Positions 28,922 through 37,007 of a DNA stretch of 64,000 bases are shown here, piece after piece (position 1 is the stretch's first letter; each line of letters starts with the position of its first letter). The DNA lies in assembly GCA_003332265.1 (NCBI GenBank), contig QPGA01000010.1, positions 41,549-105,548 on the forward strand, written 5' to 3'. The stretch comes from Candidatus Accumulibacter meliphilus. Its GTDB lineage: Bacteria; Pseudomonadota; Gammaproteobacteria; Burkholderiales; Rhodocyclaceae. The notes under the pieces are model-generated. The model had not been told where the DNA came from, ran no database searches, and saw only the letters and a list, made by a program, of their open reading frames with translations. Both the position numbers and the translations under genes were made by a program.

Positions 28922-30498
28922 GCCGGGTCTTTGTCCAGCAGTCTCCTGAGCGCCTGACGGTCGACTTTCCCGCTTTGGTTGAGGGGCACCGTTTCGAGAG
29001 CGATCAACTGATTGGGGACCATGTAGGCAGGAAGCCTGGTTTTGATGTCGCGTATGAGCTGAACCGAGTCGACGGCTCTCGCGCCCAGGAAGCCGACGAT
29101 TCCTCGTGCCATGCCGTCAACCGTCGGCCAGGCCACCGCGCCGACCAGGTCAATGCCGCTCACGGCGCGCAGGTGCGCGTCGACTTCCTCGAGTTCGACG
29201 CGGTAACCGAGCACCTTGACCTGATTGTCGATGCGACCAAGACAGTGAAAAATCCCCGCGGCATCGACGCTGGCCAGATCGCCGGTCAAATACCAGCGCT
29301 TGCCATTGATGGTCGGGAATCGCGCGGCCGTCATTTGCGGGTCGTTGAGATAGCCATCGGCCAACTGCACGCCGGCGACCGCCAGCTCACCCGGGGTCTC
29401 GCCGAGCACGGCTTCATTATTGCCATCGACGATCATCGCTGCGTTGCCCGGCAAAGGTGAGATCGGAAGAGCGTCGTGGCGTCCGGCGGTGATCGGCGTG
29501 TCGTCCGCAACCTCCTGTCCCAGGCAGAAAACGGTGGCCTCGGTCGGACCATAGAGGTTGAAGATCGCCGTATTCGGCGCCGCAACTCGCCACGCCGCGA
29601 CCGTACTCTCCGGGAGCGCCTCGCCACCGAAAACGGTCACCCGCAGGTCTTCCAGACTGTCCGGATGCAGGGTTTTCAGCTGGCGCAGCATGCCCACCAG
29701 CGAGGGCACCGAATTCCACACCGTCAGCTTTGCGTTGCGGGCGAATTTGACGGCATTCATGACGACCGTCGCGGGCAGGATGTGCAGCGCAGCACCCGCT
29801 TCCCAGGTGCTGAACATGTTGTGCACCGAAAAATCGAAAGTGAGCTCACAGGTTTCGAGGGCACGATCACTGGCTCGCAGCTCGAGCAGGCGGCTGATCA
29901 TCTGCGCGTAGTGCCGAGCCGCGGCCGCCGAGATCATCACCCCCTTCGGGACACCGGTCGTTCCCGAGGTGAAAATGATATAGGCAAGGTCGCTGGCAGC
30001 CATGGGTGCAGGAGCGTCGGCGAGGCCGGGCAGCACCGCCTCCCCTGCCGCTGCGAGGCCGTCGATTTCCTCGCGCACGGGCTTATTCGCCGAGCAAATG
30101 AGCACTGGCGGACAAGCAGCCCGCAAGCGCTCGCTGAGCAACTTCGCCCCGTCGGCGTCAGCGACGATCGCCGTCAGCTCGCACAGCGAGAGAATGGTGA
30201 GCATGCGCTCCTCGGGAAGCTTCAGCCCGATCGGCACGTAGGTCGCGCCCGCCCAGCAGGTGCCAAGCAAGGCCACGCAGGCGTCAATCCCGCGCGAAGC
30301 CAGAATCCCGACGCGCGGCGGCTGGCCGTGATCGCCTTGCCAGTGCTCACTCTGCCTGAGTGCTTGCGCCAGACGCGCCGCACGCTGCGAAAGTTCTCGA
30401 TAGCTGACGGACTGGCCCTTGTAGGCAACAGCGACAGCGTCGGGCGTGTGCAGGCCATGGCGATGAATCGCGCCGGCGAGGTTGTAGTTGGTGGTCAT
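28918..30498 (-). CDS. DltA-like adenylation enzyme (AMP-dependent synthetase), with adapter-derived bases
   Basis: This 526-residue stand-alone A domain carries all the core motifs: YIIFTSGTTGVPKGVMIS (A3), ELTFDFSVHNMF (A4, with the Asp that usually binds an alpha-amino group), NLYGPTEATVF (A5), RWYLTGDLAS (A7), GRIDNQVKVLGYRVEL (A8) and PLNQSGKVDRQAL with the catalytic Lys (A10). It should activate an amino acid or similar acid as adenylate and load the carrier protein downstream. Residues around 341-347 read HDALPIS, encoded by 19 bases identical to an Illumina adapter end. The natural residues there, probably part of a D-x-L-P-I-G-x-P motif, are uncertain. The ATG at 30498 precedes the conserved start. 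Confidence 0.88.
   Translation of the reverse strand: MTTNYNLAGAIHRHGLHTPDAVAVAYKGQSVSYRELSQRAARLAQALRQSEHWQGDHGQPPRVGILASRGIDACVALLGTCWAGATYVPIGLKLPEERMLTILSLCELTAIVADADGAKLLSERLRAACPPVLICSANKPVREEIDGLAAAGEAVLPGLADAPAPMAASDLAYIIFTSGTTGVPKGVMISAAAARHYAQMISRLLELRASDRALETCELTFDFSVHNMFSTWEAGAALHILPATVVMNAVKFARNAKLTVWNSVPSLVGMLRQLKTLHPDSLEDLRVTVFGGEALPESTVAAWRVAAPNTAIFNLYGPTEATVFCLGQEVADDTPITAGRHDALPISPLPGNAAMIVDGNNEAVLGETPGELAVAGVQLADGYLNDPQMTAARFPTINGKRWYLTGDLASVDAAGIFHCLGRIDNQVKVLGYRVELEEVDAHLRAVSGIDLVGAVAWPTVDGMARGIVGFLGARAVDSVQLIRDIKTRLPAYMVPNQLIALETVPLNQSGKVDRQALRRLLDKDPA
29460..29478 (-). other. Illumina adapter sequence embedded in the assembly
   Basis: The plus strand reads AGATCGGAAGAGCGTCGTG, whose complement CACGACGCTCTTCCGATCT is the 3' end of the standard Illumina TruSeq/PE adapter. 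Identity stops exactly at the next base (the adapter continues with TAGGG). A 19-base exact match by chance is negligible. It is in frame, giving the HDALPIS peptide, so the gene looks intact although the bases are not native. Confidence 0.9.
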
Positions 30499-30737
30499 TT
30501 TCCGGGAGAAACCTAGAGTCGTCAGGAGTTGGCGATCGCGGGACAGAAGCGGTGATTCAGCCGCGGGCCGCACCCTGGCCTGCTGTCGTGCAAGCCGCTT
30601 GCCGCGCTACGCGCTGCTTTCTGGAGAGCGCGAGACTGTCATGAAGTAGCTGCCAATGCCGCAGAGTTGGTGAATCGCCGAGGAGCTAGTGGCGGGACCT
30701 TGCAAAGGACAGCAGGCTGAGATTACGTTCCGCTGGC

Positions 30738-30953
30738 GCCGAATTATATCTCCAGGTCCGGCCTACTGGCGCCAACTCGTGGATTTTCCGCCTCATGCTC
30801 AACGGCAAGGCGCGAGCCATGGGACTGGGGCCGACGCACGCGATGAACGTGGCGGAGGCCAGAGGCCAGGCGGCTGAATGCAAAAAGCAGCTGTTCCAGG
30901 GGAAGGCGATCCGCCGTTCCAACTCGACTCAACGCCATCACGGCGTACACTAA
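30738..30953 (+). pseudogene. Remnant of a tyrosine-type phage integrase (N-terminal arm-binding domain)
   Basis: The plus strand encodes, without a proper start, AELYLQVRPTGANSWIFRL and MLNGKARAMGLGPTHAMNV, then AEARGQAAECKKQLFQGKA before a stop. This is the DUF4102-type arm DNA-binding domain typical of P4-like integrases (L-x-L-x-V-x-P-x-G-x-K/N-S-W, then MGLG, then AR..A.....L..G). The catalytic domain is missing. It lies in the 490-base gap between the dlt-like operon and a glycosyltransferase and marks an old integration event at the edge of the polysaccharide region. Nothing else is seen in that gap. Confidence 0.8.
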
Positions 30954-30992
30954 GGCGCCCGCCGGGCCCCTGTTTCGTTCACTTCCGATCGC

Positions 30993-32312
30993 TCACTTTG
31001 CCGCCAACTTCGGCCGCCATTGATTGCCGCCAGATTTATGCGCGTCTGCGCAGCCGCTAACAGCCATTTCGGAGGGGTCACGACGTTGGAATTCATACAA
31101 TTGCCCTGGCTCCTCCCGATTCGGGACGTCACCGATAGCCACTTCTGTTAGCAACTCCCGGTACACATCCAGGGTACGCGCAATCACGATGCGTTCGTCG
31201 AATTCCGCCAGCGCTTTGGCGCGCGCGGCGAGACCCAACTGACGTGCCCATTCGGGACGTTCGTGCAAGCGACGAATCGCCATCGCCAGTGCTACCGCAT
31301 CACGCACCGGCACCAGCAGACCGTCCTTTTCATTGGTCACGACTTCCCGGCAGCCGGGTACATCGGTGGTCACCAACGGCAGAGCGCAGGCGGCCGCCTC
31401 GATCAAACTTTTCGGCAAGCCTTCGCGGTAACTTGGCAACACGGCGATGTCGACGTTAGCGAATAGCGCCTGCATGTCGTCCACCTGGCCGAGCAGTTCG
31501 ACGACGCCTTCCGTCGCCCAAGCGTTCAATTGCCTTTGTGGAATTGACGCAGGATTGCCGGTATCGGGCGCCCCTGCCAGCAGAAATTTTATCGGCAGAC
31601 CGGCGGCGCGCAGCTGACGCGCCGCCTGGACATATTCACCGATGCCTTTGTCCCACAGTAGCCGCGCGGCCAACAGCACCCTTGTCGTCTGCCCGGAGAG
31701 CGCCGGTTCGGTAGCCGGCCTGAACTGGTCGGTCGCCACGCCAGAACCTTTGATCAGGCGAATATGGCGATGATCGGCAAGCCGTTGCTTTTCAAAAGCG
31801 GCCACATCGTCATTGTTCTGTAAAATCAGGCGGGAATGCGTGTTGGTCAGCGTCCAGCGCAGCAGACTGCGCACTAAGGGTTTCAGCAAGCACGCCTTCA
31901 GCGCAGTGTTTGTAAACACGTAGCCCAGCCCGGTCGCGGCGTTGATACGCGCGGGTACGCGGGCGATGGCGCCGGCGATGGCGCCATAGACCACGCACTT
32001 GATGGTGAAATGGTGCGCCACGGCGGGCCGCTCGCGCCGGTACAGACGGGCCAGGTAGATCAACACTGAGAGTTCATGGAGAGGGTTGAGACTGCGCCGG
32101 TCCATCGGCAGTGGCTCCCAGCGAAAACCGGCCGCCTGCAGCCGCTTGCCATATTCTCCGGGCGGCGAAATCAGCAGCACCTCGAAGCCGCTCGCGCGCA
32201 GCGCTTCGGCCAAAGGCAGGCGAAAGTTGTACAGGTACCACTCGGTGTTGGCAAACAGGATCACCTTTGCGGTGTCCCGAACATTCGATGCTTCGTCTGA
32301 GTTTCTTTTCAT
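30993..32312 (-). CDS. Glycosyltransferase family 4
   Basis: This 439-residue GT-B fold glycosyltransferase has an N-terminal domain beginning VILFANTEWYLYNFRLPLAEAL, followed by VAHHFTIKCVVYGAIAGAI. The C-terminal donor-binding domain contains VLLAARLLWDKGIGEYVQAAR, the E-x7-E region PSYREGLPKSLIEAAACALPLVTTDVPGCREVV and GLLVPVRDAVAL. Such enzymes, related to WbpH/WcaI-type proteins, add sugars to a lipid-linked oligosaccharide at the inner membrane. The ATG at 32312 has GGGAA upstream; a TTG further upstream is less likely. It is the only gene of this side on the minus strand and faces away from the main cluster, separated from it by mobile-element debris. Confidence 0.9.
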   Translation of the reverse strand: MKRNSDEASNVRDTAKVILFANTEWYLYNFRLPLAEALRASGFEVLLISPPGEYGKRLQAAGFRWEPLPMDRRSLNPLHELSVLIYLARLYRRERPAVAHHFTIKCVVYGAIAGAIARVPARINAATGLGYVFTNTALKACLLKPLVRSLLRWTLTNTHSRLILQNNDDVAAFEKQRLADHRHIRLIKGSGVATDQFRPATEPALSGQTTRVLLAARLLWDKGIGEYVQAARQLRAAGLPIKFLLAGAPDTGNPASIPQRQLNAWATEGVVELLGQVDDMQALFANVDIAVLPSYREGLPKSLIEAAACALPLVTTDVPGCREVVTNEKDGLLVPVRDAVALAMAIRRLHERPEWARQLGLAARAKALAEFDERIVIARTLDVYRELLTEVAIGDVPNREEPGQLYEFQRRDPSEMAVSGCADAHKSGGNQWRPKLAAK

Positions 32313-32599
32313 TTCATTCCCAGTTGCGGGACCAATCAATGTAGAGAATCGTAGAAAAAGTCCGGAATTGGGTCCTGTTTGCCAAAAATCCGGGCTGGTT
32401 GTAGAAAAAATCGCTGCAGCACGATAGGTAGCGCATCGGAAGCCAATTGATCAGCAATTCCCCTGCACTTTATAGGGTTTACGCTTGAGAAGTTGACAAA
32501 TGTCACGATATGGGGAAAAAAAGCCGGATTTCGTTGATTGCCTGGCTTTTGGAAGCACCGCGGGAAGCGGAAACACTGGGGGAAGCGGAAGCGATCCAC

Positions 32600-32818
32600 C
32601 GTCGCATCGCCCGCTTCGCCTGGGCGGTGCTGCTCGCGTGGATCCATGAGGTCTTTCCGCTCGTCTGTCCACGCTGCAGCGGCGAGATGCGAATCATCGC
32701 CTTCATCACCGACGCCGGTGCCGTGTGCGAGATCCTGGCCCATCAGGGCGAACCGACCTCGCCGCCACGCCTGATGAGAGCCCGTGCGCCTCGTCCGTTT
32801 CCACACGAAACAGCATAG
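32600..32818 (+). pseudogene. C-terminal remnant of an IS transposase
   Basis: The frame encodes RIARFAWAVLLAWIHEVF, PLVCPRCSGEMRIIAFITDA and AVCEILAHQGEPTSPPR before its stop. This Cys-x-x-Cys 'MRIIAFI' tail followed by a Pro-rich end is the characteristic C-terminus of a group of IS-encoded transposases common in this lineage (IS91-like group, from memory). The N-terminal and catalytic parts are missing, and the frame upstream (from 32510) does not look like transposase. It indicates a decayed insertion sequence beside the polysaccharide cluster. Confidence 0.65.
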
Positions 32819-33116
32819 AGCCGAATTCGACCAGCGCTTTGCCTGTCAATGTGAAAGTCGCGCAAGCGGCTCACGAATCTCCCTTCCCCCTCGCGGGCGA
32901 AGGGCCGGGGGTGAGGCGGGGAATTCAGGGAGCATGCTCCCTGCCCGGCGAACGATTCCCGCGTGCAAGCCGGAATGCGCACTGCAAGTGAGAGGGGGAA
33001 ACGGTCAGGACTTTCATGATCGGGGGTATCTCGACATGTCATGACCGTTAGGTGCCAATGCGCAAGGGTCCAGACTGAAGCAAGACGAGTTGTCATCGCC
33101 CGTCGTGGGAGGACTC

Positions 33117-33169
33117 GTGCCTGTGCTCATCCGCCTGGCCGGACCGGCCGGGCGGATGAGCACAGGCAC
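33117..33169. repeat. 53-bp near-perfect palindrome
   Basis: Two 26-base arms (33117-33142 and 33144-33169) are complementary apart from one mismatch and meet at a single central base. The outer arm reads GTGCCTGTGCTCATCCGCC. It lies in a gene-free stretch between the transposase remnant and the epimerase remnant. There is no T tract, so it could be a cruciform-forming repeat, a mobile-element end or a terminator. I see no second copy in the window. Confidence 0.85.
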
Positions 33170-33353
33170 TAAGCGGGGCGGGCTTCGAATGACTCTTCAC
33201 GGGCTCCCGGGCCCAAACGCGAGATTGACGCCGTTTGCTGAAGGCTCATATACTCTCGTTGGCAACGTTGGATTTCTTCTCCTTAATCCCCGAAGTCATC
33301 CTCCTCAGCCCGTCTTCAACCCAAGCGAAATCCGATCTGCATCTGTAACCAAC

Positions 33354-33701
33354 ATGAACACCCCCTACACAGCCTGCTGCGGTCAACGCGCAAAAACGCC
33401 AAAAAAAATGGCTGGTCACCGGGGTCGCCGGCTTCATCGGCAGCAAGCTGCTCGAAACCCCGCTCAAGCGGGACCAGCAAGTGGTGGGGCTGGACAACTT
33501 CGCCACCGGCCACCAGCGCAACCTGGACGAAGTACAGCACCTCGTCACGCGGGCGCAGTGGGCGCCCTTCAGCTCCATCGAGGGCGACATCTGCAGCCTG
33601 GCCGATTTAGGCAAGGCGCAACCCCTGCTGGGCACGCGCCCACGCACCGTCTGGCCGAAGGCGTGGCGGAGGCGATGGTTTGGTATGTGGACCGAAAATA
33701 A
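33354..33701 (+). pseudogene. Broken UDP-sugar 4-epimerase (TviC/WbpP-like)
   Basis: The start [18 protein letters not shown] leads into an 8-A run (33401-33408), after which the conserved sequence [16 protein letters not shown] continues one frame over. This Rossmann NAD-binding start, with [18 protein letters not shown] and [12 protein letters not shown], is typical of UDP-GlcNAc/GlcNAcA 4-epimerases such as WbpP/TviC. About 75 residues later the frame changes and only the C-terminal [16 protein letters not shown] remains before the stop. So there is a homopolymer frameshift plus an internal deletion of roughly 230 codons that removes the catalytic Tyr-x-x-x-Lys. It cannot be functional as read. 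Confidence 0.8.
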
Positions 33702-33779
33702 CAAACGCTTGTCTAGTCATGCGCGTTTTCCTATGAGGCAGTTCGGGCTAATTGGTTTCGACTTTACCCTCAGCCATGA

Positions 33780-35066
33780 ATGAAAGTATCAACTGTGATT
33801 AATTTGAGACCTTTCAGTGGTCCAGTGATGACGCTGTTGACTGGGAGTGGGCTGTCTCAACTCATTATGTTTGCTGCTTCACCTATGCTAACGAGACTCT
33901 ACGATCCCGGAGCATTCGGGCAGTATGCAATCCTAAGTTTCGTGCTTTCATTTGCAATCGTGATCGCGACTGGGAAGTTCGAAATCGCGGTTTTACTGCC
34001 CAAGACTGACGAAGAAGGTTGGGCGCTCGTTTGCTTGGCCGGTGGTATCACGATCATCGTAACCTTGGTTGGAGCGGTTGTATTTTCGGGGGTGTTATTG
34101 ACGGTAGGTGCTTCTTGGGTTCATGGGCTAGGTGTTCGAACTGACATCGCTCTAGTAAGCTTTATTGTCTTGAGCAGTGCAGTGGTATTTCTTAGCGGAT
34201 GGCAATGCGTATTGTTTGTCTGGATGAATCGACTTGGTAATTATAGAGGCATTTCCGCTGCTCGGATTGTCCAGGCGTTTGTTATGGCCTTTTCGCAAAT
34301 TTGTCTTTCCTTTGCTATTGAAGGCCTTTTTGGCCTACTGACTGGAACAGTTATCGGATTATTTTTCTGCCTTCTTGTGCAAATTGCTTTTGTTATCAGA
34401 AGTCAAAAATATCAAATACCGCAATTAGTTATTATTAAACAGGTTGCTCGCGATTACTCAAATTTTCCATTGCACACAATTCCGACAGATCTCGCCAGTA
34501 CATTACTTGCGCAGTTTCCAATTTATTTCCTTGGTAGTAGGTTTTCAGATGAGGCGGTTGGGTACTATAGTCTTGCGCAACGCACACTGCTGGCCCCAAT
34601 GCAGTTGATAGCAAGTTCCGTAGGTGACGTGTTTAGGAAGCAGGCTTCAGCCCTCTATCTTCAACGTGGTGAGTGCTCGGCGTATTTCAGAAAAGTAGCG
34701 ATAAAATTGGCCGCGATAGCGATTGCTGTTGGGGTGGCAGTAGTCATATTTTTTCCTGATTTGTTTGCATTTGTTTTTGGTGAGAAATGGCGTATTGCCG
34801 GTGAATATTCAAGAATTTTAATCGTGATGTATTCATTGAAGTTTATTGTTAGCCCGTTGTCGTTCATGTTTATTATCGCCAAAAGGACGCGCCTAGATCT
34901 TGGGTTACATATTACTTTCTTAGTGGTATTGATAGGCGTGTTCGGTGCTATGAGTGGGTTTGAAATATCTGAGCCTCAAGCAATTGCTCTGTTTGTTTCC
35001 GTATACTCAATAATGTATGTAACGTATCTAATACTCTCGATTAAATTCTCGAAAGGGAATGTTTAA
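33780..35066 (+). CDS. Polysaccharide flippase, Wzx-like
   Basis: This 428-residue protein has 12 or so hydrophobic segments, with the N-terminus [30 protein letters not shown] typical of Wzx/RfbX O-unit flippases of the MOP superfamily. The later segment [18 protein letters not shown] and [23 protein letters not shown] are also family-like. It would flip undecaprenyl-linked repeat units across the inner membrane. The gene is clearly AT-rich against its surroundings, a sign of acquisition from another source. It follows the broken epimerase and is 3 bases upstream of the acetyltransferase, so it starts the functional plus-strand operon. Confidence 0.9.
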   Translation: MKVSTVINLRPFSGPVMTLLTGSGLSQLIMFAASPMLTRLYDPGAFGQYAILSFVLSFAIVIATGKFEIAVLLPKTDEEGWALVCLAGGITIIVTLVGAVVFSGVLLTVGASWVHGLGVRTDIALVSFIVLSSAVVFLSGWQCVLFVWMNRLGNYRGISAARIVQAFVMAFSQICLSFAIEGLFGLLTGTVIGLFFCLLVQIAFVIRSQKYQIPQLVIIKQVARDYSNFPLHTIPTDLASTLLAQFPIYFLGSRFSDEAVGYYSLAQRTLLAPMQLIASSVGDVFRKQASALYLQRGECSAYFRKVAIKLAAIAIAVGVAVVIFFPDLFAFVFGEKWRIAGEYSRILIVMYSLKFIVSPLSFMFIIAKRTRLDLGLHITFLVVLIGVFGAMSGFEISEPQAIALFVSVYSIMYVTYLILSIKFSKGNV

Positions 35067-35069
35067 GCT

Positions 35070-35630
35070 ATGTGTGCTAGAAATATATTGGTGCGCTTGT
35101 TTCTTTACATTGCTCCGGTTTTTTTTGGAATTTTTTTCGATAAGAGATATTTCACTGGGCGATGGTTTTTTGACAACCGCACGGGGTGGGCCTGGCTATT
35201 AAGGGCGCTCTGGGATCAAAAGGTACTTGGTTTTAATAGGGACGCGCCGATTCCTATTAATCATTCAAGTAAAGTTAGTAATTGGAATAACATATCATTC
35301 CATCCGGATAATTTGGATAATTTTCAATCAGGGGGCTGCTATTTTCAAAATTATGCAGCAAATATCGTTATATTAAGGGGGGTCTATATCGCCCCAAATG
35401 TCGGGATAATTACCACAAATCATAATTCATATAATTTGGATGAAGCACTCCCCGGGAGTGATGTATTCATAGGCGAAAAATGCTGGATTGGGATGAATTC
35501 AGTTATTCTCCCTGGTGTTAATTTAGGGCCTCGGACTATTGTTGGCGCAGGCTCCGTGGTTACAAGGGCGTTTCCGGAAGGAAATTGTGTTCTGGTTGGC
35601 AGTCCGGCACGCGTTGTTAAGAGGCTTTGA
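35070..35630 (+). CDS. Hexapeptide-repeat acetyltransferase
   Basis: This 186-residue left-handed beta-helix (LbH) acyltransferase shows hexapeptide repeats at about 95-170 (NIVILRGVYIAPNVGIIT, SDVFIGEKCWIGMNSVILPGVNLGPRTIVGAGSVVTRAFPEG), ending in NCVLVGSPARVVKRL as in the CatB/LacA/WbbJ group. The N-terminal 60 residues are an extension with a hydrophobic stretch (LVRLFLYIAPVFFGIFF) that may attach it to the membrane. It probably O- or N-acetylates a sugar of the repeat unit using acetyl-CoA. The gene is AT-rich like the flippase and overlaps hisH by one base. Confidence 0.9.
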   Translation: MCARNILVRLFLYIAPVFFGIFFDKRYFTGRWFFDNRTGWAWLLRALWDQKVLGFNRDAPIPINHSSKVSNWNNISFHPDNLDNFQSGGCYFQNYAANIVILRGVYIAPNVGIITTNHNSYNLDEALPGSDVFIGEKCWIGMNSVILPGVNLGPRTIVGAGSVVTRAFPEGNCVLVGSPARVVKRL

Positions 35631-36259
35631 TGATTACTATTGTGGATTATGGCGTTGGTAATTTGGGCTCAATTCGCAACATGCTTAATTATCTTGGGGT
35701 ACCTAATAATTTAGCACGTTCACCTGCGGATATTGAGTTGGCGGAGCGCCTCTTGTTACCAGGCGTTGGTTCTTTTGATTTTGGTATGGCAAAGCTCCAC
35801 GAATCGAAGCTAACAGAAATGCTTCACCGGCGTGTTACTCAAGACAAGGCGCCAATTCTTGGCATATGTCTCGGTATGCAGATCATGTGCAGATCAAGTG
35901 CTGAGGGGAACTTGCCTGGCCTCGGTTGGTTCAATGCGGATGTGCTCCAATTCGAAGTTAAGAATATGAACGTAAAGCGACCTATACCGCACATGGGATG
36001 GAATGAGGTTGAAGTGCGAGCTGAGCATCCTGTCCTCCATGGACTGCCGCAAAACTCACGCTTCTATTTCGTCCACAGTTATCACGTTGTATGCCACGAC
36101 CCAAAAGACGAGTTGCTCCGGGCGGAGTACGGCTACCCATTCACGGCGGCGATGGCTCAAGAGAATCGATTGGCCGTCCAATTTCATCCTGAAAAAAGTC
36201 ATAAATTTGGTATGACTCTCCTTAAAAACTTTGCAAAGTGGGTGTATGTACAGACCTAG
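35630..36259 (+). CDS. hisH: HisH-type glutamine amidotransferase for sugar amidation
   Basis: This 209-residue class I glutamine amidotransferase resembles HisH: IVDYGVGNLGSIRNML, the nucleophile elbow GICLGMQIM with the catalytic Cys, HSYHVV, and the His-Glu pair in VQFHPEKSHKFG. The catalytic triad is intact. In LPS and capsule clusters a HisH/HisF pair next to WbpG delivers ammonia to convert a sugar N-acetyl group into an acetamidino group, rather than making histidine. No other his genes are nearby, which supports that role. It overlaps hisF by 14 bases. Confidence 0.9.
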   Translation: MITIVDYGVGNLGSIRNMLNYLGVPNNLARSPADIELAERLLLPGVGSFDFGMAKLHESKLTEMLHRRVTQDKAPILGICLGMQIMCRSSAEGNLPGLGWFNADVLQFEVKNMNVKRPIPHMGWNEVEVRAEHPVLHGLPQNSRFYFVHSYHVVCHDPKDELLRAEYGYPFTAAMAQENRLAVQFHPEKSHKFGMTLLKNFAKWVYVQT

Positions 36260-37007
36260 GATTATTCCGTGTCTTCTTCTTGAAGGGCGGCGCCTCGTAA
36301 AGACTAAGCGGTTTTGCGGTGCTGAGTATGTAGGTGATCCGATTAATGCCGTCAAGATATTCAACGAAAAGGAAGTTGATGAGTTAATCGTGCTTGATAT
36401 CAATGCGAGCAAGAGCGGTGCGGCGCCTGATTTTCATTACATCGAGAGCTTGGCTACTGAGTGTTTCATGCCGGTCTGCTACGGCGGCGGTGTGCGCTCC
36501 GTGGCTGACGCGGAGCGGATAATTGCATGCGGCGTCGAGAAAGTTTCAGTTAATGCGGCCGCGCTGAATAGGCTTGAATTGGTCAGCGAGATAGCGATGC
36601 GCTATGGAAGCCAAAGCGTAACCGTTGGGATAGACGTCAAGCAAGATTGGTTGCGCCGCGTCCGTGTTTGGAATAGCGCTCTGCGACGCCCGATTGCGCT
36701 TGCCCCCGCGAACTGGGCTCGGCGTGCAGCCGATGCGGGTGCAGGCGAGATTCTTTTAAATGCCGTTGATCGCGACGGTACTCTTATGGGTTATGACTTG
36801 AACCTCATCAAGAGCATCTCAGACGCTGTCACGGTGCCGGTAATTGCATGTGGTGGTGCATCAAGTTTGGAGAATTGCAAGGCTGCCATTTCCGCAGGCG
36901 GGGCCTCGGCTGCCGCCGCAGGCGCCTTGTTTGTCTACCAAGGGCCTCATCGGGCCGTCCTCATCAACTATCCAACGCCAAATCAGTTAAAGGGCCTATT
37001 TCAATGA
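36246..37007 (+). CDS. hisF: HisF-type cyclase subunit for sugar amidation
   Basis: This 253-residue (beta/alpha)8 barrel starts RIIPCLLLEGRRLVKTKRF and has the HisF landmarks VDELIVLDINASK (Asp near the active site), VCYGGGVRSVADAERI, KVSVNAAAL, GAGEILLNAVDRDGTLMGYDLNLI and VPVIACGGASSLENC. The second HisF catalytic Asp context (NAVDRDGT) is present. With the HisH and WbpG neighbours it is read as the ammonia-channelling partner of the sugar amidotransferase. It overlaps wbpG by 4 bases. It could in principle be a true histidine enzyme, but the context argues against this. Confidence 0.9.
   Translation: MYRPRIIPCLLLEGRRLVKTKRFCGAEYVGDPINAVKIFNEKEVDELIVLDINASKSGAAPDFHYIESLATECFMPVCYGGGVRSVADAERIIACGVEKVSVNAAALNRLELVSEIAMRYGSQSVTVGIDVKQDWLRRVRVWNSALRRPIALAPANWARRAADAGAGEILLNAVDRDGTLMGYDLNLIKSISDAVTVPVIACGGASSLENCKAAISAGGASAAAAGALFVYQGPHRAVLINYPTPNQLKGLFQ

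Noticed and set aside
35630-37007. hisH and hisF as part of a histidine biosynthesis operon
   Set aside because: No other his gene is present, and both are coupled to wbpG inside a polysaccharide cluster, which fits the sugar-amidation role.
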